Positions 7,636 to 18,504 of a DNA stretch of 64,000 nucleotides are shown one piece after another. The notes under the pieces were generated by a model. The model was given only the letters and a program-made list of their open reading frames with translations. It did not search any database and had not been told where the DNA came from. Both the position numbers and the translations under genes were made by a program. The first letter of the stretch is position 1. Every line of letters begins with the position of its first letter. The stretch comes from Pseudoxanthomonas sp. 3HH-4 (GTDB taxonomy: Bacteria; Pseudomonadota; Gammaproteobacteria; Xanthomonadales; Xanthomonadaceae): NCBI RefSeq assembly GCF_006716465.1, contig NZ_VFPB01000002.1:434001-498000 (forward strand), in the 5' to 3' direction.

Positions 7636-10020
7636 TTACCAGGCGTAGTCTAGCCGAAGCCCGATCAGCGGCTCGGCCTCGCTGTCGTCCTTCACGTTGA
7701 CACCCCGGCGGTAGTCGAACTCGGTGTCGTCGGTCGACGATGCCGAGGTGACGTTGATGACATCGAGAAAGGCGGTGACGTCGATGGGGCCGAATGCGCG
7801 CCGGTAGTCGACACGGGCGTTGAGCACGCCGTAACCGGGTTTCCGACCGACGCCGCGCCCGGTCGTTTCTCTCGAGTAACGCAGAGGTTGCCCGGGACCC
7901 AGCACGTCTTCGTGGATGACGTAGGCGTCCTCCGGCCTGCCGGACAGGTACTTGTAGCGCGCAGCCACCTTCCAGCGATCGGTGATTTCCCACGTCAGCC
8001 CGAGGGTCGCCACGTGCTCGCGGCTGAACTCGTCGGCCACGGCGCCCCGGCCATCCTTCCGGTCCACTTCTGCGTCGTTCCAGGAGTAGGTCGCGGTCGC
8101 GTAGAGGCCTTCCCGGATCGTGCCCTTGACCACGACGTCGAAGCCGTAGGACGTGCCGTCGCCGATGTTGGCGAACGTTCCGCTCGCCCGATCCAGGTCG
8201 ACCACGAGATTTGCGAGATCCTGGTAATAGGCTTCCGCCAACACCGACCACCTATCGTTCGGGAAGTACTCCAGCCCGAAGCTTCCGTGCGTGATCTCCT
8301 CGTTCTCGAGCGTGTTCGCCTCGTTGGCCGCGAGGTCCAGGAACCGGGGCGATTGGTGGAAAAGACCTGCCGTCGCGAAGTACCTGATGCTCTTGCTCGG
8401 CCGCCAGTTGGCCCTGAGTCTTGGCGACACGAGGGTTTCGTCCGTCAGGCCGTCCCGTTCCAGCCTTACGCCCGTGCTCAGGTCCCACACGCCGCGCTTG
8501 AAGACCTGGTCCACGTAGCCCGCGTAGCTGGTCGCTTTCCGGCTCAACGACGCGTTGATGTTCTCCGGCGTCAACACGATGTAGCGCTGCCCGGGGTCCG
8601 GCCGGACGTCATCGGCGTCGTAGACGTACCGGATCCAGTCGCCGTCCAGCACGGTGCTGTAGTCCAGGTCGAGCTGCGTCAGCTGGACGCCTGCATTGAA
8701 CGCCCCCCAGCGATTCGCCGTCATGAAGTCGCTGCGCCAGCCGATCTCGGCCTCGTCTTCGGTGACGGTGATGATGTCTTCCCGCACCGGGAAGCTGGAG
8801 GCGGGCGATCCGGGGGGCACCAGATCAGGGAATGCTTCGCCCTCCGAACTGATCTTGTTGCTGGCCCGGCGGTACACCTTGTTGGTCCAGACAGCGTCTT
8901 GACCGATCAATGACCGCAGGGTCAGCCCGTACAGATCGCTGTCTTGCCTGAAATCGAGCAGCGATGCATCTTCGAAATCTGGCGACTCGAAGACGTGGGT
9001 CACGTCGCGCGTATACGTCTCGCGCGTATCAATGAGCAGCACCTCGAGCGTGTTGGACGGGTTGATCGGCACGGCCGACTTGACGATGACGTCCCTCAGC
9101 ACGGGATTTCCGATGTCCAGCTCTTCGATGTCCTCGAAGAAGTCACCGAAATCCAGCCGGCGGGCAGATACCAGCACGGTGGCATCTTCCGTGATGCCGA
9201 GCGGCCCGTCATAGCCGACTTCATAGCCTGCAAGGTCCAGGCGCAGACTCGCCGACGGGCTTGGACTGCCGTCGGCGACGTCGAGCTTGAGCAGCGAGCC
9301 CGCCCGCCCGCCATACGCAGGTCCCCATCCGCCCGGTGAGAACTCGGCACCATTGATGACGTTCGGTGCGAAGATCGAGAAGCGGCCGCCACCCCCGATG
9401 TCCTCGTCTTCGCCCAGCGTCGCGTCGAAGTGCACCGCCTTGTCGAAAGGGAATTCGTCGACGAAGATCAGATTGTCCCGGGGGCCCCGGCCGCGCACGC
9501 TGAAGGCTGCGAACTCACTGGCGGACGCCAGGCCCGGCAGGCCGTCCAGCGAGAGCAGCGGATCCGCGCCGCCGCCAACGGCATCCCGCAGGGCTTCGCG
9601 ATCGAGATAAGTACTGGAGGGTGATGCGAATGCATCGAGTACCCGTGCTTTAACCACCACTTCTTCCAACGTCGGCGCTCCAAGTTCGAGTTCGATCCTG
9701 GAGTTCTTTCTCGTAATGACGCGCACGCTGGGTTCGTACAGTGGAGCGAACCCGACCTTGGTGACGTTTACCGAATAGAGGCCGGGATCGAGCTGATCGA
9801 CGACGATGCGACCTTGTGCATCGGTTTCCAGAGATCGCACCAAGTCGGTCTCCCGTTCCGTGATCGTGACCCGCACGCTTGAAAGCGGCCGTTCGGTGTA
9901 TTGATCCCTGACGACGATGGTCAGGGCGCCGGGCGCCTCCGCCGCGTGGGCGGACAGGGCGGATCCGATCAAGTGTGCCGAAAGAGCCCAACACAATGCC
10001 CGCCTGAAGTACCTTTTCAT
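7636..10020 (-). CDS. TonB-dependent receptor with N-terminal carboxypeptidase-regulatory-like domain
   Basis: 794-residue outer-membrane active transporter. Signal peptide about 1-27 (ends SAHAA). A CarboxypepD_reg-like beta domain covers about 30-115 ('TIVVRDQYTERPLSSVRVTI'), then a plug domain about 118-240 ('VVVKARVLDAFASPSSTYLD', 'FAAFSVRGRGPRDNLIFVDE'), and a beta-barrel to the C-terminus ending 'LRLDYAW', with the aromatic final residue expected by the Bam machinery. There is no FecA-type N-terminal signalling extension; signalling would instead go through the downstream two-component pair. Codon choice in 5688-10020 looks less GC-extreme than in neighbours by eye. The substrate is unknown. 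ATG start at 10020. Confidence 0.9.
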   Translation of the reverse strand: MKRYFRRALCWALSAHLIGSALSAHAAEAPGALTIVVRDQYTERPLSSVRVTITERETDLVRSLETDAQGRIVVDQLDPGLYSVNVTKVGFAPLYEPSVRVITRKNSRIELELGAPTLEEVVVKARVLDAFASPSSTYLDREALRDAVGGGADPLLSLDGLPGLASASEFAAFSVRGRGPRDNLIFVDEFPFDKAVHFDATLGEDEDIGGGGRFSIFAPNVINGAEFSPGGWGPAYGGRAGSLLKLDVADGSPSPSASLRLDLAGYEVGYDGPLGITEDATVLVSARRLDFGDFFEDIEELDIGNPVLRDVIVKSAVPINPSNTLEVLLIDTRETYTRDVTHVFESPDFEDASLLDFRQDSDLYGLTLRSLIGQDAVWTNKVYRRASNKISSEGEAFPDLVPPGSPASSFPVREDIITVTEDEAEIGWRSDFMTANRWGAFNAGVQLTQLDLDYSTVLDGDWIRYVYDADDVRPDPGQRYIVLTPENINASLSRKATSYAGYVDQVFKRGVWDLSTGVRLERDGLTDETLVSPRLRANWRPSKSIRYFATAGLFHQSPRFLDLAANEANTLENEEITHGSFGLEYFPNDRWSVLAEAYYQDLANLVVDLDRASGTFANIGDGTSYGFDVVVKGTIREGLYATATYSWNDAEVDRKDGRGAVADEFSREHVATLGLTWEITDRWKVAARYKYLSGRPEDAYVIHEDVLGPGQPLRYSRETTGRGVGRKPGYGVLNARVDYRRAFGPIDVTAFLDVINVTSASSTDDTEFDYRRGVNVKDDSEAEPLIGLRLDYAW

Positions 10021-10506
10021 ATCGCGCTACCCCCAAGAAGTGGCCGTGTTCACTCGATGAAGCAGCGCGAAACTAACAACGCAAATGTCGCCAAGAAGTC
10101 ACTACCTTGCAGCGACCACCGGGATCTCCACTTCGGGTCGGAAGCAAGCGTGCTGGTGCGTGGTATAGCCCTACCTGGGCAAACGCATCTCTATCCCTCA
10201 CCTTCCAAGCACTGCTCCGTTTGGACGCCAGGCGGCGTGGTTCCATGCGGATGCAAAGGTGATCCAGAACAGACCGGGCACCACCGACACGCCCACCATG
10301 GCCCTGATCTTCCCGATCGGATGCGGTGGCCGGATCAAGCCGCGGTAATGCCGACAGGCGGCAAGCGCGTACAGCAACGTGGACACGGCGTGATGAGGTC
10401 TGAAAGGGCTCTTACGTCCGTCATCCCGCTGAATCCGCTTCCGCCCTCCTTGCGTAGAGCACTTGCCTACAGCGGGTAGGCATTACCGTTCTGATGGGAG
10501 AGGCAC
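10021..10506. other. Intergenic region between divergent outer-membrane protein genes
   Basis: 486 bases separating the TonB receptor gene (leftward) and the barrel protein gene (rightward). It should hold promoters for both. The only repeat noticed is CCAAGAAGT at about 10032 and 10091 (59 bases apart, same orientation), upstream of the receptor, which could be a binding site for the operon's response regulator. A 62-codon leftward GTG-started frame (10198-10386) has a hydrophobic patch but no convincing homology or ribosome-binding site. No RNA gene is recognised. Confidence 0.4.
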
Positions 10507-11289
10507 ATGCAGATCAAACTTCTTGGCGCTGCGCTGCTGATGGTCGCAGGACCGGCATTCGCGTCGGGGCCCGAGCAGGGAAGGTTCTCGATGTCCGTGT
10601 TCGGCGGTGCCGACAGGCCGATCAGCGGCGATGTCCACACGGGCGCCGTGGCGCCGGTACCGGATCTCGGTCCGTTGAATCCCGCATTGGCCGGCGTCAG
10701 CGCGGAGTTGAGGATCCGTTCGCGCAGCCACGAGCAGATCTACGGCACCGCCAAGTCATGGGGCCTGGAGGTGGGCTATGGACTGAGTGACCGCAGCGAA
10801 GTATTCCTTCAGGCCAGGGAGACCAGCGCCGATGAGGGTCGCGTGCGCGTCGGTGCCGCCTACGTGCCCGCGCTCGATACCGAGCTCGACGTCTTCGGCC
10901 GGTTCTCTGGCTATGACGCGTACACGTGGGAAGTGGGCTACCGGCACTTCTTTCGAGATGGTGGCCGGGTCAGGCCGTTCGTCGCGGCGCGCCTGGGTGC
11001 GACCGAAACTGATGTCATCCGGGCCTCTTTCGAGATTCCCGACGCCGCGATCACGATCCCGAATGCGCCGTTCTACGACAAGGACTGGGCGCTGAGCGCC
11101 GGGCTTGAGGCCGGCGTGCAGATCCCGTTCACCGAGCGCTTCAGCATGACGCTCGCCGCAGGAGTGAACTACATCGACGATCTTGCCGACGACGATTCCG
11201 CGATCGCCGGGCTCGGCCTGGCGACCATCAACGACACCGGCAGCCGCGTCTCAGTTCCGCTCTCCATCACCGGCCGCTGGGACTTCTGA
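10507..11289 (+). CDS. Outer-membrane beta-barrel protein of unknown function
   Basis: 260-residue protein with a short signal peptide (about 1-19, ending AFA-S) and a pattern of alternating polar and aromatic strands: 'WGLEVGYGLSDRSEVFLQAR', 'VGYRHFFRDGGRVRPFVAAR', 'RFSMTLAAGVNYIDDL', ending 'LSITGRWDF' with a C-terminal Phe. This is typical of small OmpA/OmpW-like barrels, perhaps 8-10 strands. No peptidoglycan-binding domain is present. Preceded by GGGAGAGGCAC and an ATG at 10507. It is divergent from the TonB receptor operon; a shared regulator is possible. I do not recognise a specific family. Confidence 0.7.
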   Translation: MQIKLLGAALLMVAGPAFASGPEQGRFSMSVFGGADRPISGDVHTGAVAPVPDLGPLNPALAGVSAELRIRSRSHEQIYGTAKSWGLEVGYGLSDRSEVFLQARETSADEGRVRVGAAYVPALDTELDVFGRFSGYDAYTWEVGYRHFFRDGGRVRPFVAARLGATETDVIRASFEIPDAAITIPNAPFYDKDWALSAGLEAGVQIPFTERFSMTLAAGVNYIDDLADDDSAIAGLGLATINDTGSRVSVPLSITGRWDF

Positions 11290-11300
11290 GAACGTCCACC

Positions 11301-11324
11301 GGCGGGCACGGCAACTTGCCCGCC
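11301..11324 (+). terminator. Possible hairpin terminator after the barrel protein gene
   Basis: Inverted repeat GGCGGGCA / TGCCCGCC with an 8-base loop, beginning 11 bases past the stop codon at 11289. There is no clear T-run, so it may be a weak terminator or only an mRNA 3' stabiliser. Confidence 0.4.
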
Positions 11325-11513
11325 TGACGTCAGCTGCGACCATCGAGCTGTACGGGATAACCCCCTTTTCAGCGGAAGGCCCGGCTGAGAGCCTGGAGGC
11401 ATGGTCCCGGGTCTCGGCCGTCTGCATGGGTCGGGAACAGACATCGCCGCAATGCCTCGCGAAGCCGGCCATGTGTGGAGGGAAATGGGGCGTCGGGACA
11501 CCGTGCCGTGACC

Positions 11514-11885
11514 TCACCGGGCCAGGAAGAAGTCCATGGGGATGAGTTCGACGGCCCATCCTCCCTCTTCCCCCAGCGTGGCTGCCGGATGCATGGACGC
11601 GATGCGCAAGGCCTCGTCACGGTCGTCCGCCTCGATGATGAACAGGCCGCCTACCACTTCCTTGGACTCGGCGTAGGGCCCATCACTGACATGTGTCCTG
11701 CCACTCTGCGGACGCAGCGTAGTCCAGCCATCCCGATCTCCCAGTGACGCGGAAACCAGCACTTTGCCGGTTGCGCGCATCTTCTCGTCCAATGCGGGGC
11801 ACTGGCTCACCAGAGCCTCGATGTCGCTTGGACTCATCGCCGCGAATTTCTCTGGGGTGAAGTAGGCAAGGCCGAGGTATTTCAT
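11514..11885 (-). CDS. YCII-related (DGPF-type) domain protein
   Basis: 123-residue cytosolic protein of the YCII/DGPF family, a ferredoxin-like alpha/beta fold. The defining 'DGPYAESKEVVGGLFIIEAD' segment is at about 68-87, followed by 'DEALRIASMHPAA'. Members are often encoded next to ECF sigma factors or act as small-molecule-binding partners; catalytic function is mostly unproven. The ATG at 11885 follows AGGAACTCC-like sequence when read leftward and gives the usual start 'MKYLGLAYFTPEKF'; the longer frame to 12065 is not supported. It stands alone here, 190 bases from hutU. Confidence 0.85.
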   Translation of the reverse strand: MKYLGLAYFTPEKFAAMSPSDIEALVSQCPALDEKMRATGKVLVSASLGDRDGWTTLRPQSGRTHVSDGPYAESKEVVGGLFIIEADDRDEALRIASMHPAATLGEEGGWAVELIPMDFFLAR

Positions 11886-12024
11886 TGGAGTTCCTTTGGC
11901 AGGGATCTGTTGACGACGAAGCTGCTGGTCGAAAATCGACCATACCCTGGCACGGTCGTCCAAGGGTCCCGGCATGTCTCTCCGCTTGGGGGGCCCGCAG
12001 ACCGTCACTGAAGCAGCCGCACAT

Positions 12025-12052
12025 GAAACGGCCCGCAACCGCGGGCCGTTTC
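12025..12052 (-). terminator. Hairpin terminator downstream of hutU
   Basis: Near-perfect stem GAAACGGCCCGC / GCGGGCCGTTTC with a 4-base loop, 23 bases past the hutU stop. A short T-rich end follows in the leftward direction, so it probably acts as a factor-independent terminator for hutU. Confidence 0.65.
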
Positions 12053-12075
12053 GTAGCGGGATCACGCCTCCACCA

Positions 12076-13743
<1,668 letters not shown>

Positions 13744-13850
13744 GACAGGTTCCAGATGCAGGTATGCGGCCATTATCGGCGGGAGGCCATGCCCTGCGCG
13801 AGCCGCGGCGATGCTGCAGTGCGCGATGGCATGCGTGGCAGAATCCGGCC

Positions 13851-14585
13851 ATGACTGCCATCCGCCTGTTTCTCTCCGCTTTTCTGTTGGCCGGCCTGCC
13901 ATGCGCGGCGCCTGTGGTGGCCACGCCGCCGGACCGCATCCTGGTGTTCACCAAGACGGCGAAGTTCCGCCACGAATCCATCCCGGTGGCCGTGGCAACG
14001 CTGCAACGGATCGCCACGGCTGAAGGCATGGTCGCCGATCACACCGAGGATGCCAGCACCTTCACCACCGCCCATCTGGCGCGTTACCGCGTGGTGGTGT
14101 TCGCCAGCACCACGGGCGATGTACTGGACGACGCGCAACAGGCGGCACTGGAGGGCTTCGTGCGCAACGGCGGTGGCTTCGTCGGCGTGCACGCCGCGGC
14201 CGACACCGAGTACGACTGGCCCTGGTACGGGCAACTGGTGGGCGAGCACTTCCAGGATCACCCGCCCGGGCTGCAATCCACGCACGTGCAGCCAGAGCAT
14301 GGCGGGAAACCCGTGGGCGAGCGCTGGCCGATCACCGACGAGCTGTACAACTACCGCGCCAATCCACGCGGGCGCGTGCGGGTGATCGCAACGGTGGACG
14401 AACGCGGGTACGACGGTGGCCTGATGGGCGACGACCATCCCATCGCGTGGTGCCATGCCTTCGATGGCGGACGCAGCTGGTACACGGGGCTGGGCCACGA
14501 TGCCCCGGTGTATGCGGATGCGAACGTCATCGCGCAGCTGGTGCGCGGGCTGCGGTATGCCTCGGGGCGTTCGGACGACTGTTGA
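13851..14585 (+). CDS. ThuA-like domain protein, secreted
   Basis: 244-residue protein with a signal peptide (about 1-24, '[19 protein letters not shown]') followed by a single ThuA-like class I glutamine-amidotransferase-fold domain. Visible family motifs: '[17 protein letters not shown]', '[19 protein letters not shown]', '[20 protein letters not shown]', '[20 protein letters not shown]'. ThuA proteins are tied to trehalose/keto-sugar metabolism in rhizobia; the exported form is common near sugar-degrading enzymes and is thought to act on sugars in the periplasm, but no reaction can be assigned. ATG at 13851; divergent from hutU by 107 bases. Confidence 0.87.
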   Translation: MTAIRLFLSAFLLAGLPCAAPVVATPPDRILVFTKTAKFRHESIPVAVATLQRIATAEGMVADHTEDASTFTTAHLARYRVVVFASTTGDVLDDAQQAALEGFVRNGGGFVGVHAAADTEYDWPWYGQLVGEHFQDHPPGLQSTHVQPEHGGKPVGERWPITDELYNYRANPRGRVRVIATVDERGYDGGLMGDDHPIAWCHAFDGGRSWYTGLGHDAPVYADANVIAQLVRGLRYASGRSDDC

Positions 14586-14677
14586 GGCTTTGCGTGCTCC
14601 CCTTCAGTGAGGAGCGCGCGCCGGAGTGCTTGCCTTCGGGTCGATCCGGAACCTGGAAGGCGTATGCCGTTCCGGAA

Positions 14678-15031
14678 TTACCGGATGGAGGAATCCAGCG
14701 TGCGCAACGCGTCGGCCAGATTCATGTGACCCGTGCGATCGAGATCTTCCTTGGTGTATGCACGGCCCGGAAGACCGTTGCAGGCCGTCTTGCGATCGCG
14801 CGGACGGATGCGGCTGCCGGTCTGGCGCACGCAGTTGGCTTCCGACACGGGCGGCTTTTCGGTGGCTGCGGAGGCGGTCTCGGCATCGGTTGCCGGCGTC
14901 GCGACGTCGCGGGTTTCAGTGGCAGCCGTCTCTGGAGAAGGCGCGGCTTGCGCTGCGGCAACAGGCGATTCGGCGTGCGCGGCGGTAGCTGCCAGGCAGG
15001 CAGCGAAAGCGAAGAGGGTCAGGCGCTTCAT
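14678..15031 (-). CDS. Small secreted protein with a TonB-plug-like C-terminal segment
   Basis: 117-residue protein: signal peptide about 1-20 (ends AHA-E), an Ala/Thr/Glu-rich low-complexity linker about 21-60, then two cysteines ('NCVRQTG' and 'TACNGLPGR') and a C-terminus 'AYTKEDLDRTGHMNLADAL'. That last stretch resembles the opening of TonB-receptor plug domains ('reDLdrtG..nladALr.L'), although no barrel follows. Likely periplasmic. I know of no assigned function. Two cysteines suggest a disulfide. ATG at 15031 preceded by a GGGAGTCG ribosome-binding site. Monocistronic by position. Confidence 0.7.
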   Translation of the reverse strand: MKRLTLFAFAACLAATAAHAESPVAAAQAAPSPETAATETRDVATPATDAETASAATEKPPVSEANCVRQTGSRIRPRDRKTACNGLPGRAYTKEDLDRTGHMNLADALRTLDSSIR

Positions 15032-15120
15032 GATCGACTCCCGGTAGAGCGTGCGGGCCCTACGTTACGCCTCGCCACGCGTTAATGTGAGTCTGGACGT
15101 CCTGATCGTTCAGGCTGAAA

Positions 15121-15642
15121 TCAGGCAGGCGGGCACTGGACCTTGCGCCCTTCGTGGAAGCGCTGCACGGCCGCCGCGTCCACCTTCTGCGGCGACACGC
15201 CATCGTCGAACAGGACGCGCCATGCGCCGTCATCGCCCCGCTGCCACACCGAGCCGAAGCGACCGATCCTGTACTCGCCGGTCGCCGGATCTTCGTACAG
15301 GGCCGGGCCGCTGGAATAGGCCGTGCGGCCGTCGCCGCCGAGCGTCACGACCGCCGGGTACCAGCGCAGCTTCAAGGCTTTGCCCTCGATCAACGGCGCC
15401 CATTCCCGGGTGATGGCCTCGCGCCCCCGGGTGGGCGCACGGCTGACGCCAAAAGCGGCATCGGAATGCAGGTGCTCGGCGAATGCCTCCGCGTCATGGT
15501 CGGCGACGGACTGGGCGAAGCTGAGTTCGCGCTGCCAGACGGCGCATTCGGCCTGCCGCGTGGCGTCCGGCGTGGCCGCCAGGGCATTGCCGGCGGACAG
15601 TCCCAGCAACAGCGTGAACGAAAGTCGGAGGCGCGTTGTCAT
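15121..15642 (-). CDS. Secreted SnoaL/DUF4440-like protein
   Basis: 173-residue protein with signal peptide (about 1-22, 'LSFTLLLGLSAGNALA') and one NTF2-like domain of the DUF4440/SnoaL type: 'SFAQSVADHDAEAFAEHLHS', 'GREAITREWAPLIEG', 'GRFGSVWQRGDDGAWRVLFD'. The fold forms a cone-shaped pocket used by isomerases, hydrolases and binding proteins, so function cannot be specified. ATG at 15642 places the signal peptide at the terminus; the longer frame is not needed. It is followed leftward by the small secreted protein gene (89-base gap). Confidence 0.8.
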   Translation of the reverse strand: MTTRLRLSFTLLLGLSAGNALAATPDATRQAECAVWQRELSFAQSVADHDAEAFAEHLHSDAAFGVSRAPTRGREAITREWAPLIEGKALKLRWYPAVVTLGGDGRTAYSSGPALYEDPATGEYRIGRFGSVWQRGDDGAWRVLFDDGVSPQKVDAAAVQRFHEGRKVQCPPA

Positions 15643-15698
15643 GCGGAATGTCCCGGAGTCTGCCAAGCTGTCACCGTTCTAGAGTGATTACGTAGCCC

Positions 15699-16952
15699 AT
15701 GCACCTGCCAATCGTCAGGGGGGCGTGGTTGGCCATGCTGTTGTGCCTGGCCGCCTGCAGCTCCCCAGCGCGGCGCGACGATGCCGCGTCCCTTCCGCCC
15801 TCCACCCTGCTGCTGGTTTCCATCGATGGCCTGCGCGCCGATATCCCGGGCAGCGGCCGCATGCCCACGCTGGATGGCCTGTTCGCGCAGGGCGCACGCG
15901 CGGCGTGGGTCAATCCTTCGTATCCCACGCTCACTTTCCCCAACCACTACACCCTGGTGACCGGCCTGCGGCCGGACCGCCATGGCATCGTCCACAACGA
16001 CCTCAAGGACGCTGCGCTGGGGAGGTTCGAATCGAAAAAGGCCTCCGGCCGCGACGGCCGCTTCTGGGGAGGGGAGCCGATCTGGATCAGCGCACAACGC
16101 GCGGGCTTGAAGACCGCGACGATGTTCTGGCCCGGTTCCGAAGCGGAGATCGCGGGCGGGCGTCCCGACCACTGGCGCCCCTTCAACAGTGCCCTGACGC
16201 CGGACCAGCGCGTGGCCGAAGTGCTGGCGTGGCTGGACCTGCCGGCAGCCGAGCGTCCGCGCTTCATCACGCTGTACCTGGAACAGTACGACGTGGCCGC
16301 GCATGCGGCCGGGACGTTCTCGCCCCAGGCCGTGGATGCCATGCACACCATCGACACCGCACTGGCAACGCTGCTGCGTGGCCTGGAGACGCGTCATCTG
16401 CGCAGCAGCACCAACCTGGTCGTGCTGTCCGACCACGGCATGGCCGACGTGCGCACGTCCGACACCGCCTACCTGGACGACGTGCTGCCGGAGTCCATGT
16501 TCTCGTGGTCGTCGCTCGGCCCCGTGGCGCACATCACCCCGCGCGCAGGACTAGAGGCCGAGGTCGCGCGCCGCCTGATCGGTCGGCACGACCACTACAC
16601 CTGCTGGAACAGGGACACGTTGCCCGCCGCATGGCATTACGGGCGCAACGCGCGCATCGCGCCTATCGTCTGCCAGTCCGACACAGGCTGGCGACTGCAG
16701 CTGCGTCGCCACCCGCTGCCGCTGCAGGCCTTGAAGGGTGAACACGGCTTCGTGCCGGAGGATCCGCAGATGCGCGCATTCTTCGTCGCGTCAGGACCGG
16801 ATTTCGTGCCCGGCGTGGAACTGCCCGCCTTCGACAATGTCGACGTGTATCCGCTGCTGGCCCACCTGCTGCGCATCCGGGCGGCAGCGAACGACGGCAC
16901 CCTGCAGACGTTCGCGCCGGCCCTCGCGCCGCGGGCGGACACACCGCATTGA
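15699..16952 (+). CDS. NPP-type ectonucleotide pyrophosphatase/phosphodiesterase lipoprotein
   Basis: 417-residue alkaline-phosphatase-superfamily enzyme of the nucleotide pyrophosphatase/phosphodiesterase group. A lipoprotein signal ends in the lipobox LAAC (Cys20). Metal-site Asp43 is in 'VSIDGLRAD' and the nucleophile Thr79 in 'TFPNHYTLVTG'. Later metal ligands appear in 'YLEQYDVAAHAAG' and 'LSDHGMADV', and the C-terminal one in 'KGEHGFVPED'. It closely matches the layout of the structurally studied Xanthomonas NPP, which cleaves nucleotide phosphodiester bonds. Expected location: membrane-anchored in the periplasm. The substrate range (NAD, ATP or lipids) is not predictable. ATG at 15699. 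Confidence 0.9.
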   Translation: MHLPIVRGAWLAMLLCLAACSSPARRDDAASLPPSTLLLVSIDGLRADIPGSGRMPTLDGLFAQGARAAWVNPSYPTLTFPNHYTLVTGLRPDRHGIVHNDLKDAALGRFESKKASGRDGRFWGGEPIWISAQRAGLKTATMFWPGSEAEIAGGRPDHWRPFNSALTPDQRVAEVLAWLDLPAAERPRFITLYLEQYDVAAHAAGTFSPQAVDAMHTIDTALATLLRGLETRHLRSSTNLVVLSDHGMADVRTSDTAYLDDVLPESMFSWSSLGPVAHITPRAGLEAEVARRLIGRHDHYTCWNRDTLPAAWHYGRNARIAPIVCQSDTGWRLQLRRHPLPLQALKGEHGFVPEDPQMRAFFVASGPDFVPGVELPAFDNVDVYPLLAHLLRIRAAANDGTLQTFAPALAPRADTPH

Positions 16953-17001
16953 TGTCCGGAAACGGGGAGTCCACGCGCGGGGCCGGTGCTAGCCTGCGCG
17001 C

Positions 17002-18504
17002 ATGCTTCCCACCGATGCCACCGCCCTGCCCGACCCGCACGTCTGCGAACAGGCGCGCCTGAGCCGCGATGCGCGCTTCGACGGCCTGTTCTTCACCGCC
17101 GTCACCAGTACCCGCATCTACTGCCGTCCGGTGTGCCCGGCGCCCGCGCCGAAGCCGGCGAACATCGTCTACTACCGCCACGCCGCTGCGGCAGAGGCCG
17201 CCGGTTTCCGCCCATGCCTGCGCTGCCGCCCGGAACTCGCGCCGGGCGACGGCACCTGGCGGCGCGGCGATGCGGTGGTGGCGCGCGCACTGAAGCTGAT
17301 CGACCAGGGCGCGCTGGTGGACGCGCCGTTATCCGCGCTGGCCGGGAAAGTCGGTTTGGGCGAACGGCAGCTGCGCCGCCTGTTCACCGAACGCCTGGGT
17401 GCGACGCCGGCGGGCGTGCACGGCACGCGGCGCCTGCTGTTCGCCAAGCAGCTGCTCACCGATACCGCGCTGCCCATCACGCAGGTGGCACTGGCGGCGG
17501 GCTTCGGCAGCCTGACCCGGTTCAACACTACCTTCCGTGAGGAATACCGCATGGCGCCGCGCGACCTGCGCAAGCGCGATGCGCCGCCTTCGCACGAGGT
17601 GATGACGCTCCGTCTTGGCTACCGGCCACCCTACGACTTTGCCGCGATGCTGGATTTCCTGCGCGGACGCGCCCTGCCCGGCGTGGAAGCCGTGGATGAA
17701 CACGGTTATTCCCGCGTGATCGGTACGGGGGCTGCACCCGGCTGGTTGCGGGTCAGCGAATGGGATGGAAGGGACCCGCATGCATTGAAGCTGGAATTGC
17801 ACGGTGCGGCGCCTGTCGAACTGCTGGGGATCGTGCATCGCCTGCGCCGCATGTTCGACCTGGATGCGGACCCGCAGGCCATCGCGCACGCGCTGGAGGG
17901 CGACGCGCGCCTGCGTCCGTTGCTGCGCGAGCGGCCGGGCCTGCGGTTGCCCAGCGGCTGGGATGGCTTCGAGATCGCGGTGCGTGCCGTCATCGGCCAG
18001 CAGGTCAGCGTGGCCGCCGCACGCACGCTGACCGCGCGCCTGGCGCAACGGTATGGAACCGCACTGGCGACGCCGTTCGGGGCACTGGCGCAGATGTTCC
18101 CGACGCCTGACGCGATCGCCGATGTCGACCTGACCGAGATCGGCCTGACCCGCGCGCGCGCTGCGACGATACGGGGGCTGGCACGCGCAGTGATCGAAGG
18201 TCGCGTGGACTTCAATCCGGAACGCACCCTGGACGATTTCACTGCACGCTGGGTCGCCCTGCCCGGCATCGGGCCATGGACCGCGCACTACATGGCGCTG
18301 CGCGCACTCGGTCATCCGGATGCGTTTCCCGCCGACGACCTGGTCCTGCAGAAGGCAGTGCCGACGGATGGCACGCGGATGACAGCGAAGGCTCTGACCT
18401 TACGCGCGGAAGCCTGGCGGCCGTGGCGTGCGTATGCGGTGATCCATGTGTGGAAGGCCAGCATGGCGGCGCAGAAGCCACGCTCTCCTGCAGGAGCGAC
18501 GTAA
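17002..18504 (+). CDS. Ada metal-binding/AraC domain fused to AlkA 3-methyladenine DNA glycosylase
   Basis: 500-residue alkylation-response fusion. Residues about 10-80: Ada zinc domain with Cys41, Cys45, Cys72 and Cys75 (Cys41 in 'IYCRPVC' is the methylphosphotriester acceptor position). About 85-190: AraC-type helix-turn-helix ('[19 protein letters not shown]', '[20 protein letters not shown]'). About 200-490: AlkA N-domain and helix-hairpin-helix glycosylase ('[14 protein letters not shown]', '[18 protein letters not shown]', catalytic-type Asp in 'FPADD'). The O6-methyltransferase half of E. coli Ada is missing; ogt follows 98 bases later. So one protein both senses methylated DNA and removes 3-methyladenine. 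The final residues, about PAGAT, and the stop come from a REP-like repeat. Confidence 0.93.
   Translation: MLPTDATALPDPHVCEQARLSRDARFDGLFFTAVTSTRIYCRPVCPAPAPKPANIVYYRHAAAAEAAGFRPCLRCRPELAPGDGTWRRGDAVVARALKLIDQGALVDAPLSALAGKVGLGERQLRRLFTERLGATPAGVHGTRRLLFAKQLLTDTALPITQVALAAGFGSLTRFNTTFREEYRMAPRDLRKRDAPPSHEVMTLRLGYRPPYDFAAMLDFLRGRALPGVEAVDEHGYSRVIGTGAAPGWLRVSEWDGRDPHALKLELHGAAPVELLGIVHRLRRMFDLDADPQAIAHALEGDARLRPLLRERPGLRLPSGWDGFEIAVRAVIGQQVSVAAARTLTARLAQRYGTALATPFGALAQMFPTPDAIADVDLTEIGLTRARAATIRGLARAVIEGRVDFNPERTLDDFTARWVALPGIGPWTAHYMALRALGHPDAFPADDLVLQKAVPTDGTRMTAKALTLRAEAWRPWRAYAVIHVWKASMAAQKPRSPAGAT

Noticed and set aside
6917-8251. Long version of the response regulator starting at 8251
   Set aside because: The extra 210 residues are frame-shifted receptor sequence; the ATG at 7621 has a ribosome-binding site and gives a standard length.
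10198-10386. 62-codon leftward frame with a hydrophobic stretch in the 10 kb intergenic region
   Set aside because: GTG start, no ribosome-binding site seen, no family; treated as noise.
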